The notes beneath the pieces were generated by a model that saw only the letters and a program-made list of their open reading frames with translations, made no database searches and was not told where the DNA came from. The translations under genes were made by a program, and so were the position numbers. Below, piece after piece: positions 17,916 to 27,283 of a stretch of DNA of 64,000 nucleotides. The stretch spans positions 124,001 through 188,000 of the forward strand of contig NZ_JARKMZ010000002.1 in the NCBI RefSeq assembly GCF_029360775.1, written 5' to 3'. Each line of letters opens with the position of its first letter. Within the stretch, counting starts at the first letter, position 1. The DNA comes from Daejeonella sp. H1SJ63 (GTDB lineage Bacteria; Bacteroidota; Bacteroidia; Sphingobacteriales; Sphingobacteriaceae).

Positions 17916-19820
17916 ATGGCAAGCACTGCATTACACGATACAGCCGTACTTCACCACGACGATCACGGTCATGATCACGGACATCATAAAGAAACATTTT
18001 TAACTAAATATATCTTTAGCCAGGATCATAAAATGATCGCAAAGCAATTCCTGATTACAGGGATTATTATGGCTGTTGTTGCTATGATATTATCTATCCT
18101 GTTCAGGTTACAATTAGCCTGGCCGGATAAAAGTTTCCCGCTTTTAGAGACTTTTTTAGGCCCTAAATGGGCAGAAGGTGGCCGGATTAAACCTGATTTT
18201 TATCTTGCTATCGTAACAATACACGGTACAATGATGGTATTCTTTGTATTGACTGCCGGACTTAGCGGTACTTTTAGTAACCTGCTGATTCCTTTGCAGT
18301 TAGGCGCAAGGGATATGGCTTCACCATTTCTGAACATGATTTCATACTGGTTGTTCCTTACTTCCTGTGTAATTATGATGTGCTCTTTCTTTGTTGAGAG
18401 CGGACCTGCAAGTTCAGGCTGGACGGTTTATCCTCCGTTATCTGCCTTACCTAAAGCAATCAGCGGTTCAGGAACAGGTATGACATTATGGTTAATCAGT
18501 ATGGTATTATTCGTTGCATCTTCTCTGATTGGTGCCCTGAACTATATTTCTACCATTCTTAATATGCGTACCAATGGAATGGACATGTGGAAAATGCCTT
18601 TAACAATCTGGGCATTCTTCTTAACAGCTATCGTGGGTGTGTTGTCATTCCCTGTACTGGTTTCTGCAGTAGTACTTCTGATCTTCGATCGTAGCTTTGG
18701 AACCAGTTTCTACTTATCAGATATTGTTGTTGCCGGACAGATTCTTCCAAATCAGGGAGGTAGCCCGGTATTATGGCAGCACTTATTCTGGTTCCTTGGT
18801 CACCCTGAGGTTTACATTGTAATTATGCCTGCTTTGGGTATTACTTCTGAAGTTATTGCTACTAATTCAAGGAAACCAATTTTCGGTTACCATGCAATGG
18901 TTTACTCGCTGATTGGTATTACAGTATTGTCATTTATCGTATGGGGACACCATATGTTTGTGACAGGAATGAATCCTTTCCTTGGTGGTGTATTTATGAT
19001 CACTACCTTGATTATTGCAGTACCTTCTGCCGTAAAGACATTCAACTATCTGGCAACTATCTGGCGTGGTAATCTTCGCTTTACTCCTGCTATGTTGTTT
19101 GCAATAGGTTTAGTTTCTTTCTTCATCTCTGGAGGTCTAACAGGTTTATTCCTTGGAAATGCTGCTTTGGACATTAACCTGCATGATACATACTTTGTTG
19201 TTGCTCACTTCCACCTTGTAATGGGTTGTGCAGCTATTTTTGGGATGTTATGTGGTGTTTATCACTGGTATCCTAAGATGTTTGGACGTATGTTGGATGA
19301 GCGTTTAGGTTATCTTCACTTCTGGTTAACATTTATCGGAGCTTATCTGGTATTCTTCCCAATGCACTTTATGGGTATTGATGGTGTGCCACGTCGTTAC
19401 TATGCATTCACTGAATTTGCATTTATGCAAGAGTGGTTAACAGTTAACGTATTTGTAACCTGGGCAGCTATTATTTCTGCACTTGCTCAGGTAGCATTCC
19501 TTTGGAACTTCTTTTATTCTATTTTCTACGGGAAAAAGGCTACTCAGAATCCTTGGCATTCGAACACTCTGGAATGGACAGCGCCTGTTGAGCATATTCA
19601 TGGTAACTGGCCGGGAGAGATTCCTTCGGTTTATCGTTGGCCATATGATTACAGTAAGCCTGGTCATCATACAGACTTTATTCCTCAGACAACTCCGTTC
19701 TCTGAGACAATGAGTTCAAATCTCCATCATGATTTTGAAGACAATCCTGAAGCTGTTAGAATTCAGGAGGAATGGGAGAAAGCAAATCCATCCCAGACCA
19801 GAGCTTCAGAGCATGTTTAA
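17916..19820 (+). CDS. coxA: Cytochrome c oxidase subunit I
   Basis: A 634-residue haem-copper oxidase catalytic subunit with about 12 helices. Hallmarks: HGTMMVFF (haem His), GHPEVY (CuB His crosslinked to Tyr, plus the D-channel Glu of A1-type enzymes), GHHMF (two CuB His), and HDTYFVVAHFHLVMG (haem ligands). It reduces O2 to water and pumps protons. The N-terminus is strikingly His/Asp-rich (HHDDHGHDHGHH), a possible metal-binding tail. A hairpin follows the gene. Confidence 0.96.
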   Translation: MASTALHDTAVLHHDDHGHDHGHHKETFLTKYIFSQDHKMIAKQFLITGIIMAVVAMILSILFRLQLAWPDKSFPLLETFLGPKWAEGGRIKPDFYLAIVTIHGTMMVFFVLTAGLSGTFSNLLIPLQLGARDMASPFLNMISYWLFLTSCVIMMCSFFVESGPASSGWTVYPPLSALPKAISGSGTGMTLWLISMVLFVASSLIGALNYISTILNMRTNGMDMWKMPLTIWAFFLTAIVGVLSFPVLVSAVVLLIFDRSFGTSFYLSDIVVAGQILPNQGGSPVLWQHLFWFLGHPEVYIVIMPALGITSEVIATNSRKPIFGYHAMVYSLIGITVLSFIVWGHHMFVTGMNPFLGGVFMITTLIIAVPSAVKTFNYLATIWRGNLRFTPAMLFAIGLVSFFISGGLTGLFLGNAALDINLHDTYFVVAHFHLVMGCAAIFGMLCGVYHWYPKMFGRMLDERLGYLHFWLTFIGAYLVFFPMHFMGIDGVPRRYYAFTEFAFMQEWLTVNVFVTWAAIISALAQVAFLWNFFYSIFYGKKATQNPWHSNTLEWTAPVEHIHGNWPGEIPSVYRWPYDYSKPGHHTDFIPQTTPFSETMSSNLHHDFEDNPEAVRIQEEWEKANPSQTRASEHV

Positions 19821-19835
19821 TTAAAATATAAATAA

Positions 19836-19868
19836 CAGGCAGGCAGTATTAAAAGTACTGCCTGCTTG
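19836..19868 (+). terminator. Hairpin after coxA
   Basis: GCAGGCAGTA (19839-19848) pairs perfectly with TACTGCCTGC (19856-19865) around a 7-nt loop, and the stem can be extended by three pairs including one G-T. There is no strong T-run, so it may be a processing or 3'-stabilising structure instead of a classic terminator. It ends the act-cox block. Confidence 0.6.
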
Positions 19869-20243
19869 ATTAATAGAGGTACCTGATCTCTGTAGCCGGA
19901 TATAATGTTCGGAAGAACTCTTTAAATATTCTTACAGTGATCCATTCTTTTCTCTTTTGATGTTCTGGGAGTTTTGAATTGAATGGTACAATTTTAGGAT
20001 TGGGAATTTTTTAGCTTAAACATTTTAATTGTTATCCTTAATATGTTTAAGGAATTGTTTATAGAATATCATTTGTGACTCAATCGCTGAGATATAAGAC
20101 ATTAGATACTGCTTAAAACATTTTTCATTGTAATTTTGCACCTTCTTGTGCATTTCAACTTAAGATGTTTTGCCTGAGCTAAAGAAATAAACAAAATGCT
20201 TTTGCTAAACAAGTAATCAGGCATTTATTGATATAGAATAAAG
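19869..20243. other. 375-nt AT-rich spacer
   Basis: No gene. It contains a candidate -7 element at 20131-20138 and a small hairpin just after it (GCAC/GTGC, 20139-20152). The rest is unremarkable. The break separates coxBA from ctaB and the subunit III genes. Confidence 0.5.
20131..20138 (+). promoter_or_regulatory. Candidate -7 element upstream of ctaB
   Basis: TAATTTTG matches TAnnTTTG and would give an untranslated leader of about 100 nt before the GTG start at 20244. No clear -33 TTTG. Confidence 0.35.
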
Positions 20244-21128
20244 GTGAGGAATTTCATATCCGACTTCAATAAATTAATCAAGTTAAGACTAACCCTTACA
20301 GTAGTTTTTTCGGCTTCTATCTGTTTTTTAATGGGAAGCAGGATACAGGGGGATATTAACTGGATTAACTGGATTATACTTACAGTTGGAGGCTTCCTCG
20401 TAACCGGTGCTGCAAATGGTTTTAATGAGATCATTGAAAAGGATCTCGACAGATTAATGAAACGCACAATGGACAGGCCAATACCTTCAGGTAAGATGAC
20501 AACCGGACAAGCCCTTGTTCTTAGTCTGATTATGGGTATTTCGGGTACAATGCTTTTAGTAAGGCTTAATTTCCCTACCGGTGTTCTGGCTGTATTCTCG
20601 ATATTCTTATATGCTTTTGTATATACACCAATGAAGCGTAAATCACCTATAGCTGTCTTTATAGGGGCTTTTCCAGGTGCTTTGCCACCACTAATTGGTT
20701 ATTTTGCGGCATTCAATGAGCCAAGGATTTCATGGATTCCTGTCATATTGTTTTTGATTCAGTTTGTCTGGCAGTTTCCGCATTTCTGGGCAATTGCCTG
20801 GGTATTGGATGAGGATTATAAGCGCGCAGGTTTTCGCTTGCTCCCAACAACCTTTCAGGACAAAACAAGTGCAGTTCTTACCTTTGTCTCAACCATAATT
20901 TTAATACCGGTAAGTTTGATGCCTACTTATCTGTTTAATCCTTCAGGACAAGCTTTTGGAGGAACTATTTATATGATTGTAGTATCAGGAATGGGTTTAT
21001 ATTTTGCTTTGCAAGCCTATAAATTATTGAAATCGCGGGATGTGCCATCAGCAAAGCGCTTAATGTATGCATCATTTTTCTACCTTCCGGTATTACAGCT
21101 AACCCTATTGTTTGATTTTATTGCATAA
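20244..21128 (+). CDS. ctaB: Protoheme IX farnesyltransferase
   Basis: A 294-residue UbiA-superfamily membrane enzyme that converts haem B to haem O for the oxidase next door. The first Asp motif region N58-GFNEIIEKD67-LDRLMKRT-x-RP is typical of CyoE/CtaB, and about nine helices follow. The start is a GTG; the residues after it match the usual N-terminus, and no ATG lies upstream in frame. A haem A synthase (CtaA) is not in the window. Confidence 0.93.
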   Translation: MRNFISDFNKLIKLRLTLTVVFSASICFLMGSRIQGDINWINWIILTVGGFLVTGAANGFNEIIEKDLDRLMKRTMDRPIPSGKMTTGQALVLSLIMGISGTMLLVRLNFPTGVLAVFSIFLYAFVYTPMKRKSPIAVFIGAFPGALPPLIGYFAAFNEPRISWIPVILFLIQFVWQFPHFWAIAWVLDEDYKRAGFRLLPTTFQDKTSAVLTFVSTIILIPVSLMPTYLFNPSGQAFGGTIYMIVVSGMGLYFALQAYKLLKSRDVPSAKRLMYASFFYLPVLQLTLLFDFIA

Positions 21129-21137
21129 TAAACAGCT

Positions 21138-21719
21138 ATGGAAACTGAAAATATTCTTACTGAAGACAAACAGAATTTAAAAGCTAAAAAGTTTTTAATG
21201 TGGCTTTTTATCATTTCATCATTTATGATGTTTGCAGCATTAACCAGTGGTTTTATTGTTTATACTGAGGGGAATGTTGAACGTGGGATCAAGGTATTAC
21301 TGCCCAAAGCATTTATGTACAGTACAATGCTTATTATATTAAGCAGTATCACTGTTCATCTGGCTCAGGATTCTGCCAGAAAGTTGCAATTCGATAAGCA
21401 AAAGCTGTACATACTTGTAACAATATTGTTGGCTGCGGGTTTCTTCTACAGCCAGATTACTGCATGGAAAGTTCTTTATGAGTCGGGGGCATATTTTGTA
21501 AACTATAATGCCTCACAGTCATTTATTTATGTATTTACTGGAGCCCATTTGCTACATATTTTAATGGGGGTATTTTTCCTGATTTATGCATTTTTAGGTA
21601 AACTGAGGAATATTTCTCAGGCGCGTAATCTGTTCAGGATGGAAGTTGCTTCCATTTTTTGGCATTTTATAGATATCCTATGGATTTATCTATATGTTTT
21701 CTTACTTTTGAATCAATAA
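21138..21719 (+). CDS. Cytochrome c oxidase subunit III-like protein (short)
   Basis: A 193-residue, five-helix subunit III family protein. The C-terminal FTGAHLLHILMGVFFL and EVASIFWHFIDILWIYLYVFL segments match the last helices of COX3. Lies 9 nt after ctaB and 23 nt before a second, longer subunit III gene. Two tandem COX3 paralogues are a recurring arrangement in Bacteroidota; whether both enter one complex cannot be read here. Confidence 0.88.
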   Translation: METENILTEDKQNLKAKKFLMWLFIISSFMMFAALTSGFIVYTEGNVERGIKVLLPKAFMYSTMLIILSSITVHLAQDSARKLQFDKQKLYILVTILLAAGFFYSQITAWKVLYESGAYFVNYNASQSFIYVFTGAHLLHILMGVFFLIYAFLGKLRNISQARNLFRMEVASIFWHFIDILWIYLYVFLLLNQ

Positions 21720-21742
21720 CAAATCATAATACTGTCATTTAA

Positions 21743-22432
21743 ATGAGTACTACTGTATCAAAACTTGATGAAATAAAAACTGACGCCTGGAGTGGCGGAA
21801 AGTCACCTTTTGCTGTAGAATATGGAAAAATCATGATGTGGTTTTTCTTATTATCTGATGCATTCACATTCTCTGCATTTCTGATTTATTACGGAGCTCA
21901 GCGTTTCAGTAAAATCAGCTGGCCTGATCCGGATGTAGTATTCCAGTCAATCCCCGGGATTGCTGATCATGGATTCCCTCTTGTTTTTGTGGGTATCATG
22001 ACCTTTATTCTGATCATGAGTTCTGTAACTATGGTACTTGCTGTTGAGGCTGGTCACCGTAATTCTAAAAAAGAAGTTGTATGGTGGATGATCGCTACGA
22101 TTGTCGGAGGATTTATGTTCCTTGGTTGCCAGGCTCTTGAGTGGTCTCACCTTCATCATGAAGGATACTGGTGGGGAAGTTTCCCGGCTTCATATACCGG
22201 TGTTGATACCGTTGGTGCCTTACAGTTTTCCAACCTTTTCTTTACAATTACAGGATTTCACGGATTCCACGTATTTACGGGAGTACTGATCAATATAATC
22301 ATCTTATTAATGGTTATTAGTAATGTTTTCCAGAAAAGCGGATCTTACCTGATGGTTGAAAAAGTTGGCCTTTACTGGCACTTCGTTGACCTTGTTTGGG
22401 TATTCGTTTTCACATTTTTCTATTTAGTTTAA
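21743..22432 (+). CDS. coxC: Cytochrome c oxidase subunit III
   Basis: A 229-residue subunit III with conserved C-terminal elements FHGFHVFTGVLINI and GLYWHFVDLVWVFVFTFFY and about five helices. Likely the main structural subunit III of the aa3-type oxidase. Sits between its short paralogue and the subunit IV gene, which starts 20 nt later. Confidence 0.92.
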   Translation: MSTTVSKLDEIKTDAWSGGKSPFAVEYGKIMMWFFLLSDAFTFSAFLIYYGAQRFSKISWPDPDVVFQSIPGIADHGFPLVFVGIMTFILIMSSVTMVLAVEAGHRNSKKEVVWWMIATIVGGFMFLGCQALEWSHLHHEGYWWGSFPASYTGVDTVGALQFSNLFFTITGFHGFHVFTGVLINIIILLMVISNVFQKSGSYLMVEKVGLYWHFVDLVWVFVFTFFYLV

Positions 22433-22452
22433 TATTCTGATTATCTCATAAA

Positions 22453-22794
22453 ATGTCAGCAGAACACACACACGAAGAACATGCTCATGAGCATGAAGGA
22501 ATGACCAAATCAAAGATCTGGCAGGTTTTCTTTTACCTTTTAGGAATTACCACTGTAGAATTTTTCATAGCTCTTTATATGATTCCGAAAGGATTGATTG
22601 GGCATGGAATTGGTAATTTTGCGTACATCATTTTAACACTTGTTAAAGCTTATTATATTGTTGCATATTTTATGCACCTGAAATTTGAAAAATATGCGTT
22701 TAAAACAGGTATAGTTTTATCTCTGATTTTCATCGTTTATTTTATCATCTTAATGTTAACTGAAGGATCTTATCAGTTCCTTCATGTAAATTAA
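22453..22794 (+). CDS. Cytochrome c oxidase subunit IV
   Basis: A 113-residue, three-helix prokaryotic subunit IV (PF03626). A His/Glu-rich N-terminus (EHTHEEHAHEHE) parallels the His-rich start of subunit I. Assembly or stability subunit. Its stop overlaps the next start by one base (TAATG), indicating translational coupling with the Sco gene. Confidence 0.88.
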   Translation: MSAEHTHEEHAHEHEGMTKSKIWQVFFYLLGITTVEFFIALYMIPKGLIGHGIGNFAYIILTLVKAYYIVAYFMHLKFEKYAFKTGIVLSLIFIVYFIILMLTEGSYQFLHVN

Positions 22795-23501
22795 TGAGTT
22801 CAACCTCATTCAAGATAAAAAAGATCCTGGTACTGTTGATATTACTTGCAGTACCGGGAACTTTATATTACCTCCTCAAAGAAAAAGGTCAGAATCGCTA
22901 CAGACCTCTCCCTATTTATGGGAATAAGCAAGTTGCTAATACTTTTCATACCCGATTTGGTAAAAAGATTCCTGATACTATTTATCATGTAATAAGGGAT
23001 TTTAAATCTCTTAATCAAAATGCCGATTCGGTAAAGTTTCCTGCTGATAGTAATCAGATCACTGTTTTTAATTTCTTTTACACACGTTGTCCTTCGGCAT
23101 GTACAGCAATGAACAGGGAAATGGAAAAGGTAGCGGGACAATATGCCAATAACAGGTTAATGAGATTTATTTCCATTAGTGTTGATCCTGAATACGACAA
23201 TCCTGAAGTGCTGTCTAAATACAGTAAACAGTTTACTGCAATCAACAAAAAGTGGGATTTTGTTAGTGCTGATAAGGACTTAGTGTTTTCAATGGCAAGA
23301 GAAGACTTCCTGGTTGATGCTATAGCTGATACGTCTCAAAAGCTTAATATTATTCATAGCCCTATGCTTATCCTCGTTGACCCTCAAAAAAGGATAAGAG
23401 GGTATTATGATTCCAGCAGAGGGAATGAGCAAACTGCACTTCTGATTGATGAAATAAAGGTTCTTATAACAGAGGAGCTTAGGAACGTAAAAGACCGTTA
23501 A
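22794..23501 (+). CDS. SCO1/SenC-family copper chaperone
   Basis: A 235-residue membrane-anchored thioredoxin-fold protein with one N-terminal helix (about 7-27). Copper/thiol motif C99-P-S-A-C103 and H188 are the three expected ligands. It inserts copper into the CuA site of subunit II. Coupled to the subunit IV gene; DUF420 follows. Confidence 0.92.
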   Translation: MSSTSFKIKKILVLLILLAVPGTLYYLLKEKGQNRYRPLPIYGNKQVANTFHTRFGKKIPDTIYHVIRDFKSLNQNADSVKFPADSNQITVFNFFYTRCPSACTAMNREMEKVAGQYANNRLMRFISISVDPEYDNPEVLSKYSKQFTAINKKWDFVSADKDLVFSMAREDFLVDAIADTSQKLNIIHSPMLILVDPQKRIRGYYDSSRGNEQTALLIDEIKVLITEELRNVKDR

Positions 23502-23535
23502 AATAAATTCTGATTTCTCTGCGTTATTATTTTTT

Positions 23536-24075
23536 ATGAACGATAAACTTACTTCACGCATTATCACAATAATTTCAATAGTAGTATTAATTGTTGTAGT
23601 AGTATTACAATCTAAAATTCTGAATGTTTTTCCTGATAAAGGATCCATTCCATCCTGGGTATTTTCGCTTCCAAAATTGAATGCAATTCTTAATGGAACT
23701 TGCAGCGTTTTGCTTTTGCTCTCTCTCTATTTTATAAAGAAGAAGAATATTCAGGCACATAAAAAGGTAAATATTTTAACATTTATACTCTCTTCACTTT
23801 TTCTTGTATCCTATATCATTTTTCACGCTACCGGTATAAAAACTACTTATGGTGGTGAGGGTAGCATTCGTATAGTCTATTATTTCATCCTGATCACTCA
23901 CATCATACTTGCAGCTATAGTGCTTCCATTAGTATTGTTCAGTTTTCAAAAAGGAATTCAGATGCAGGTTGAGAGTCATAAGAAGCTTGTACGCTGGACT
24001 TATCCGATATGGTTGTATGTTACCATTACCGGTGTGATTGTCTATGTGATGATCTCGCCCTATTATAGTTTTTGA
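23536..24075 (+). CDS. DUF420 membrane protein (YozB/CtaM-like)
   Basis: A 179-residue polytopic protein with about five helices, DUF420 family. Homologues sit in oxidase operons, and CtaM of Firmicutes is needed for oxidase maturation, so a role in oxidase biogenesis is likely. His residues in FHATG and ITHIILA are candidate metal or haem contacts. Confidence 0.85.
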   Translation: MNDKLTSRIITIISIVVLIVVVVLQSKILNVFPDKGSIPSWVFSLPKLNAILNGTCSVLLLLSLYFIKKKNIQAHKKVNILTFILSSLFLVSYIIFHATGIKTTYGGEGSIRIVYYFILITHIILAAIVLPLVLFSFQKGIQMQVESHKKLVRWTYPIWLYVTITGVIVYVMISPYYSF

Positions 24076-24151
24076 TCAGAGTTTTAAGCCGGAAGAGCAG
24101 AATGAAATTCCGATTGCCCGTTATTGATATGTTTAATTATCGTAAATAGCG

Positions 24152-24159
24152 TATCTTTG
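24152..24159 (+). promoter_or_regulatory. -7 element giving a nearly leaderless transcript
   Basis: TATCTTTG ends 5 nt before the ATG at 24164, so transcription would begin at or next to the start codon. GTTTAA at 24131 is a weak -33. Confidence 0.45.
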
Positions 24160-24163
24160 TGCC

Positions 24164-24439
24164 ATGAGATCTCTTAAAGTCTTTTTTGTAAGTTTATTAT
24201 TGATCTTTTTCTCTCTGAGCTACCCGGAAGTAGCTGCTCAATGTTCAATGTGTACATTAAATGCTGAAAATTCTGTTCAGAATGGCAATACTGAAGGGAA
24301 TGGATTAAATAATGGTATACTTTATCTTTTGGCAGCTCCTTATCTGGCAATAGCAGGTGTTGGCTTTCTTTGGTATAAGAAGTACAGACGTAAGAATGTC
24401 AATATGAATGTCAGAGGTGGTAAGATTAATCTGAATTAG
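24164..24439 (+). CDS. Small secreted or membrane protein with CSMC motif
   Basis: A 91-residue protein of unknown function. A signal peptide (about 1-25, ending AAQ) is followed at once by C-S-M-C, an Asn-rich stretch, one membrane helix (about 50-68) and a basic tail. The CxMC beside the mature N-terminus suggests copper binding or a thiol pair. Its place between DUF420 and DUF983, at the end of the oxidase-assembly genes, supports a respiratory or metal-handling role, by inference only. Confidence 0.7.
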   Translation: MRSLKVFFVSLLLIFFSLSYPEVAAQCSMCTLNAENSVQNGNTEGNGLNNGILYLLAAPYLAIAGVGFLWYKKYRRKNVNMNVRGGKINLN

Positions 24440-24487
24440 AATTTCTATTTCAGAAGTTTTTCGTTCCTGTTATTAAAAAAATTATCA

Positions 24488-24895
24488 ATGGCTAAGACTT
24501 CCGTGCTATCCGCTGTTCTGCAATCCAAATGCCCAAGATGCAGAAGGGGCAAAATTTTTTCTGGCTCACTTTACGGGTTTAATTTCCAGAATACTAATGA
24601 TAACTGCTCACATTGTAATATGAAATTTGAGATTGAGCCGGGCTATTTTTACGGAGCAATGTATGTTAGTTATGCCTTTGTAGTTGGCGAAATGCTTACT
24701 ATAGGTCTTTTAACATATCTCATAACAGGTAATGATACCTCGCCATGGCTCTATATTGGAGTAATTTTGTCAGCAGTATTAATACTCAGCCCTATTAATT
24801 ATCGTTATTCCAGAGTGTTGCTTCTTCATTTTCTGACACCTAAAGTGAAATATAATCCGGAATACGATACAGATGATAAAGGTAGAAACATTTGA
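24488..24895 (+). CDS. DUF983 family protein
   Basis: A 135-residue DUF983 protein: an N-terminal zinc ribbon (CPRCRRG ... CSHCNMKF, residues about 15-46) followed by two membrane helices. Function unknown; often found near oxidase genes. Overlaps the next gene by 23 nt, so the two are probably translated together. Confidence 0.85.
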   Translation: MAKTSVLSAVLQSKCPRCRRGKIFSGSLYGFNFQNTNDNCSHCNMKFEIEPGYFYGAMYVSYAFVVGEMLTIGLLTYLITGNDTSPWLYIGVILSAVLILSPINYRYSRVLLLHFLTPKVKYNPEYDTDDKGRNI

Positions 24896-25535
24896 TTTTT
24901 TAAATGACCTTGCTTGTAATAATGAGCGTAACTGGTTTCATCTGAATAAAGCAAGACATGATGCTGCACGTAAAGATGTACTGAATTTTACTGCTGAGCT
25001 GATACAGCATCTTTCCCAAATAGATCCCTTAATTCCAGAGAGTCTTGATCCCGGAAACTGTGTCATGAGAATTTATCGTGATATACGCTTCAGTAAGGAT
25101 AAAACGCCCTATAAAGAGAATTTTGGCGCCGGTATCAGTCCCAATGGTAAAAATTTTATTGGCCCGGGATATTACCTGCACATTCAGCCGGATAAATGTT
25201 TTATAGCCGGAGGTTGCTGGATGCCTGAGCCTGAATTACTTCGTTCAATCAGGCAGGAGATCGACTATAATGGAGCAGATCTTCATACAATTATTGATAA
25301 TTCAGCTTTTAAAGGATATTATGGTGTACCCGAAAGCGATTATAAACTCAAAACAGCTCCAAAAGGATATGACGCTGATCATCCTGATGTTGAATTACTG
25401 AAACTGAAAAGTTTTACGTTCAGCCATAAGTTAAGTGATAAGATTTTGATGAGTCCGGATGCCATTAAAGAAGTTGTAAATGGCTTTCAGATATTACATC
25501 CGTTTATTGCATTTTTGAGAAATGCTGTTTCCTAA
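24873..25535 (+). CDS. DUF2461 (TIGR02453) family protein
   Basis: A 220-residue soluble protein of DUF2461 with characteristic RIYRDIRFSKDKTPYK and a GPGYYLHIQPD segment. The family has no assigned activity. The frame overlaps the end of the DUF983 gene; later in-frame starts would cut into conserved sequence, so I keep the first ATG. Confidence 0.87.
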   Translation: MIKVETFDFLNDLACNNERNWFHLNKARHDAARKDVLNFTAELIQHLSQIDPLIPESLDPGNCVMRIYRDIRFSKDKTPYKENFGAGISPNGKNFIGPGYYLHIQPDKCFIAGGCWMPEPELLRSIRQEIDYNGADLHTIIDNSAFKGYYGVPESDYKLKTAPKGYDADHPDVELLKLKSFTFSHKLSDKILMSPDAIKEVVNGFQILHPFIAFLRNAVS

Positions 25536-25545
25536 ACTGATTTCT

Positions 25546-26382
25546 ATGAAGAGCCTTTTTGCGCCTGTATTTATTGTTTTAATTACCAGTTTCAGTTCAT
25601 GTGTAATTACTTCACCTAAGAAGTATAATGCCCTGCTGGCACAAAAAGATTCACTTTCACTTGGCTGGGAAGCTGCCAGAGTGAAGATAGAATCTCTGGA
25701 ACAGGAAATTGCAAAACTGAAGACTGATACTTCAGTACTAAGCGCCCGAATTTCTGATCTCAGTTCCATGATAAAGAAACTGGATGACAGCTATACTTCA
25801 CTGCGTTCAAACACATCATCAGAAATCACTAAATTATCTGCAGACCTGCAAAGAAGAGAAGCGCGCTTGAAAGAGGTAGAGGATATTTTGAAAAAGAGAG
25901 ATGAAGCAACCAATGCACTTAAGAATAAATTGCAAAAGGCACTGCTTGGCTTTCAGCAAAGCGGACTTAGTGTGGATATCAGAAACGGGAAAGTATATGT
26001 TTCTCTGACTGATAAATTATTGTTCAGCAGTGGCAGCATTATAATTGATGATAAAGGGAAACTCGCGCTACAGGAACTTGCCAAAGTGCTTAAGACACAA
26101 CCTGAAATTAATATTTCTGTTGAAGGACATACTGATAATCAGAAAGTGGTAAACCTTGGACAGATAAAGGATAACTGGGACCTGAGTGTTTTACGTGCAA
26201 CCTCGGTTGTAAGATATCTTACTGAAACTGAGAAAATAGAGAACAGTCGTCTTACGGCAACGGGAAAAGGGGAGTTCCAGCCTGTTGAAGAAGGGACAAG
26301 CCCCGAAGTCAGAAGCCGTAACCGGAGGATTGAGATCGTTCTTTCTCCTAAACTTGATGAGCTTTACAATCTGATCAAATAA
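25546..26382 (+). CDS. OmpA-family lipoprotein
   Basis: About 278 residues. Lipoprotein signal with lipobox SSC near residue 19, a coiled-coil region (about 40-140), then a C-terminal OmpA/MotB peptidoglycan-binding domain (VEGHTDNQ ... RSRNRRIEIV). It would tether the outer membrane to the wall. I use the ATG at 25546; an upstream ATG at 25522 would put charged residues before the signal and overlap the previous gene. Confidence 0.85.
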   Translation: MKSLFAPVFIVLITSFSSCVITSPKKYNALLAQKDSLSLGWEAARVKIESLEQEIAKLKTDTSVLSARISDLSSMIKKLDDSYTSLRSNTSSEITKLSADLQRREARLKEVEDILKKRDEATNALKNKLQKALLGFQQSGLSVDIRNGKVYVSLTDKLLFSSGSIIIDDKGKLALQELAKVLKTQPEINISVEGHTDNQKVVNLGQIKDNWDLSVLRATSVVRYLTETEKIENSRLTATGKGEFQPVEEGTSPEVRSRNRRIEIVLSPKLDELYNLIK

Positions 26383-26390
26383 GAGGCCGG

Positions 26391-26942
26391 TCAGAAAGGA
26401 CTTTTAACCTCGCTGAATAAAGGTAAAACTTTGTCTTTTTCTGATAGGATAACCTCATCAGGACTGATACCCCAGTTAATATTCAGCTCAGGATCGTTCC
26501 ACATTACTCCTATCTCGGATGTTTTGTTATATAGTCCTCCGGATACCTTGTAGGTAAATATCGTATTGTCTTCAAGAGTAACGAAGCCATGTAAGAAGCC
26601 GGGAGGGACCCAAAGCATTCGATGATTTTCGCCACTTAATTCGATGGCAACATGCTCGCCGTATGTGTCAGAATCTTTTCGGAAATCAACAGCAACGTCA
26701 ATAACTTTTCCGTTAATAACCCTTACAAGCTTTCCCTGCGCAAATGGTGGGGTTTGGGCATGCAATCCTCTTAAGGTTCCTTTCTGTGACAGGGATTGAT
26801 TGTCCTGAACGAAGCTGGCCTGAATGCCTGCTTCGTCAAATGATCGCTTGCTGTAACTTTCATAGAAGTATCCGCGCTCATCCTTCCAGATCTTTGGTTC
26901 AACAATGTAAAGATCTTTTATTTTGGTTTCTATAAAGTTCAT
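26391..26942 (-). CDS. rfbC: dTDP-4-dehydrorhamnose 3,5-epimerase
   Basis: A 183-residue cupin-fold epimerase making dTDP-4-dehydro-L-rhamnose for surface polysaccharide. Motifs: YSKRSF, GTLRGLHAQ (catalytic His), KVIDVAVDFR, LWVPPGFLHGFVTLED. Length is normal. The rest of the rhamnose pathway (rfbA, B, D) is absent here. The start overlaps the DUF4286 stop by 4 nt (ATGA), so these two form an operon. Confidence 0.93.
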   Translation of the reverse strand: MNFIETKIKDLYIVEPKIWKDERGYFYESYSKRSFDEAGIQASFVQDNQSLSQKGTLRGLHAQTPPFAQGKLVRVINGKVIDVAVDFRKDSDTYGEHVAIELSGENHRMLWVPPGFLHGFVTLEDNTIFTYKVSGGLYNKTSEIGVMWNDPELNINWGISPDEVILSEKDKVLPLFSEVKSPF

Positions 26943-27247
26943 GGCTTGTCTATAAATTCCATGCTGGTAGCAAACAGAACAAACTTATTCAGAAATTGTT
27001 CCGGAAAATCTGATTGTATAGCATCAGCGTGTTTTTGCTGATATTCATTTATCTGTTCTAAGGTATCTGCAATGTACTGAACACAATAGGTCACTCCTTC
27101 ATTTGGAGAATCAAGAACCTTAAGCAAACGGTTTGAGATAAAGTATCCGGTGTTCATCACATTGGGGATATGCTCAGATCTCATCCAGTTCAACCATTCA
27201 TTATGAATACTTTCGTCCAGAATTATGGTGACATTATATAAAATCAT
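26939..27247 (-). CDS. DUF4286 family protein
   Basis: A 102-residue soluble protein of DUF4286, small alpha/beta, common in Bacteroidota and of unknown function. On the minus strand it precedes rfbC with a 4-nt overlap. A -7-like TATATTCG ends just before its start, suggesting a very short leader. Confidence 0.8.
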   Translation of the reverse strand: MILYNVTIILDESIHNEWLNWMRSEHIPNVMNTGYFISNRLLKVLDSPNEGVTYCVQYIADTLEQINEYQQKHADAIQSDFPEQFLNKFVLFATSMEFIDKP

Positions 27248-27283
27248 GCTGCGAATATAGGAATAGCTTTTAATATCTGCGGT

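Noticed and set aside
25522-25545. Upstream ATG for the OmpA-like lipoprotein
   Set aside because: It would overlap the DUF2461 gene and place extra residues before a normal lipoprotein signal.
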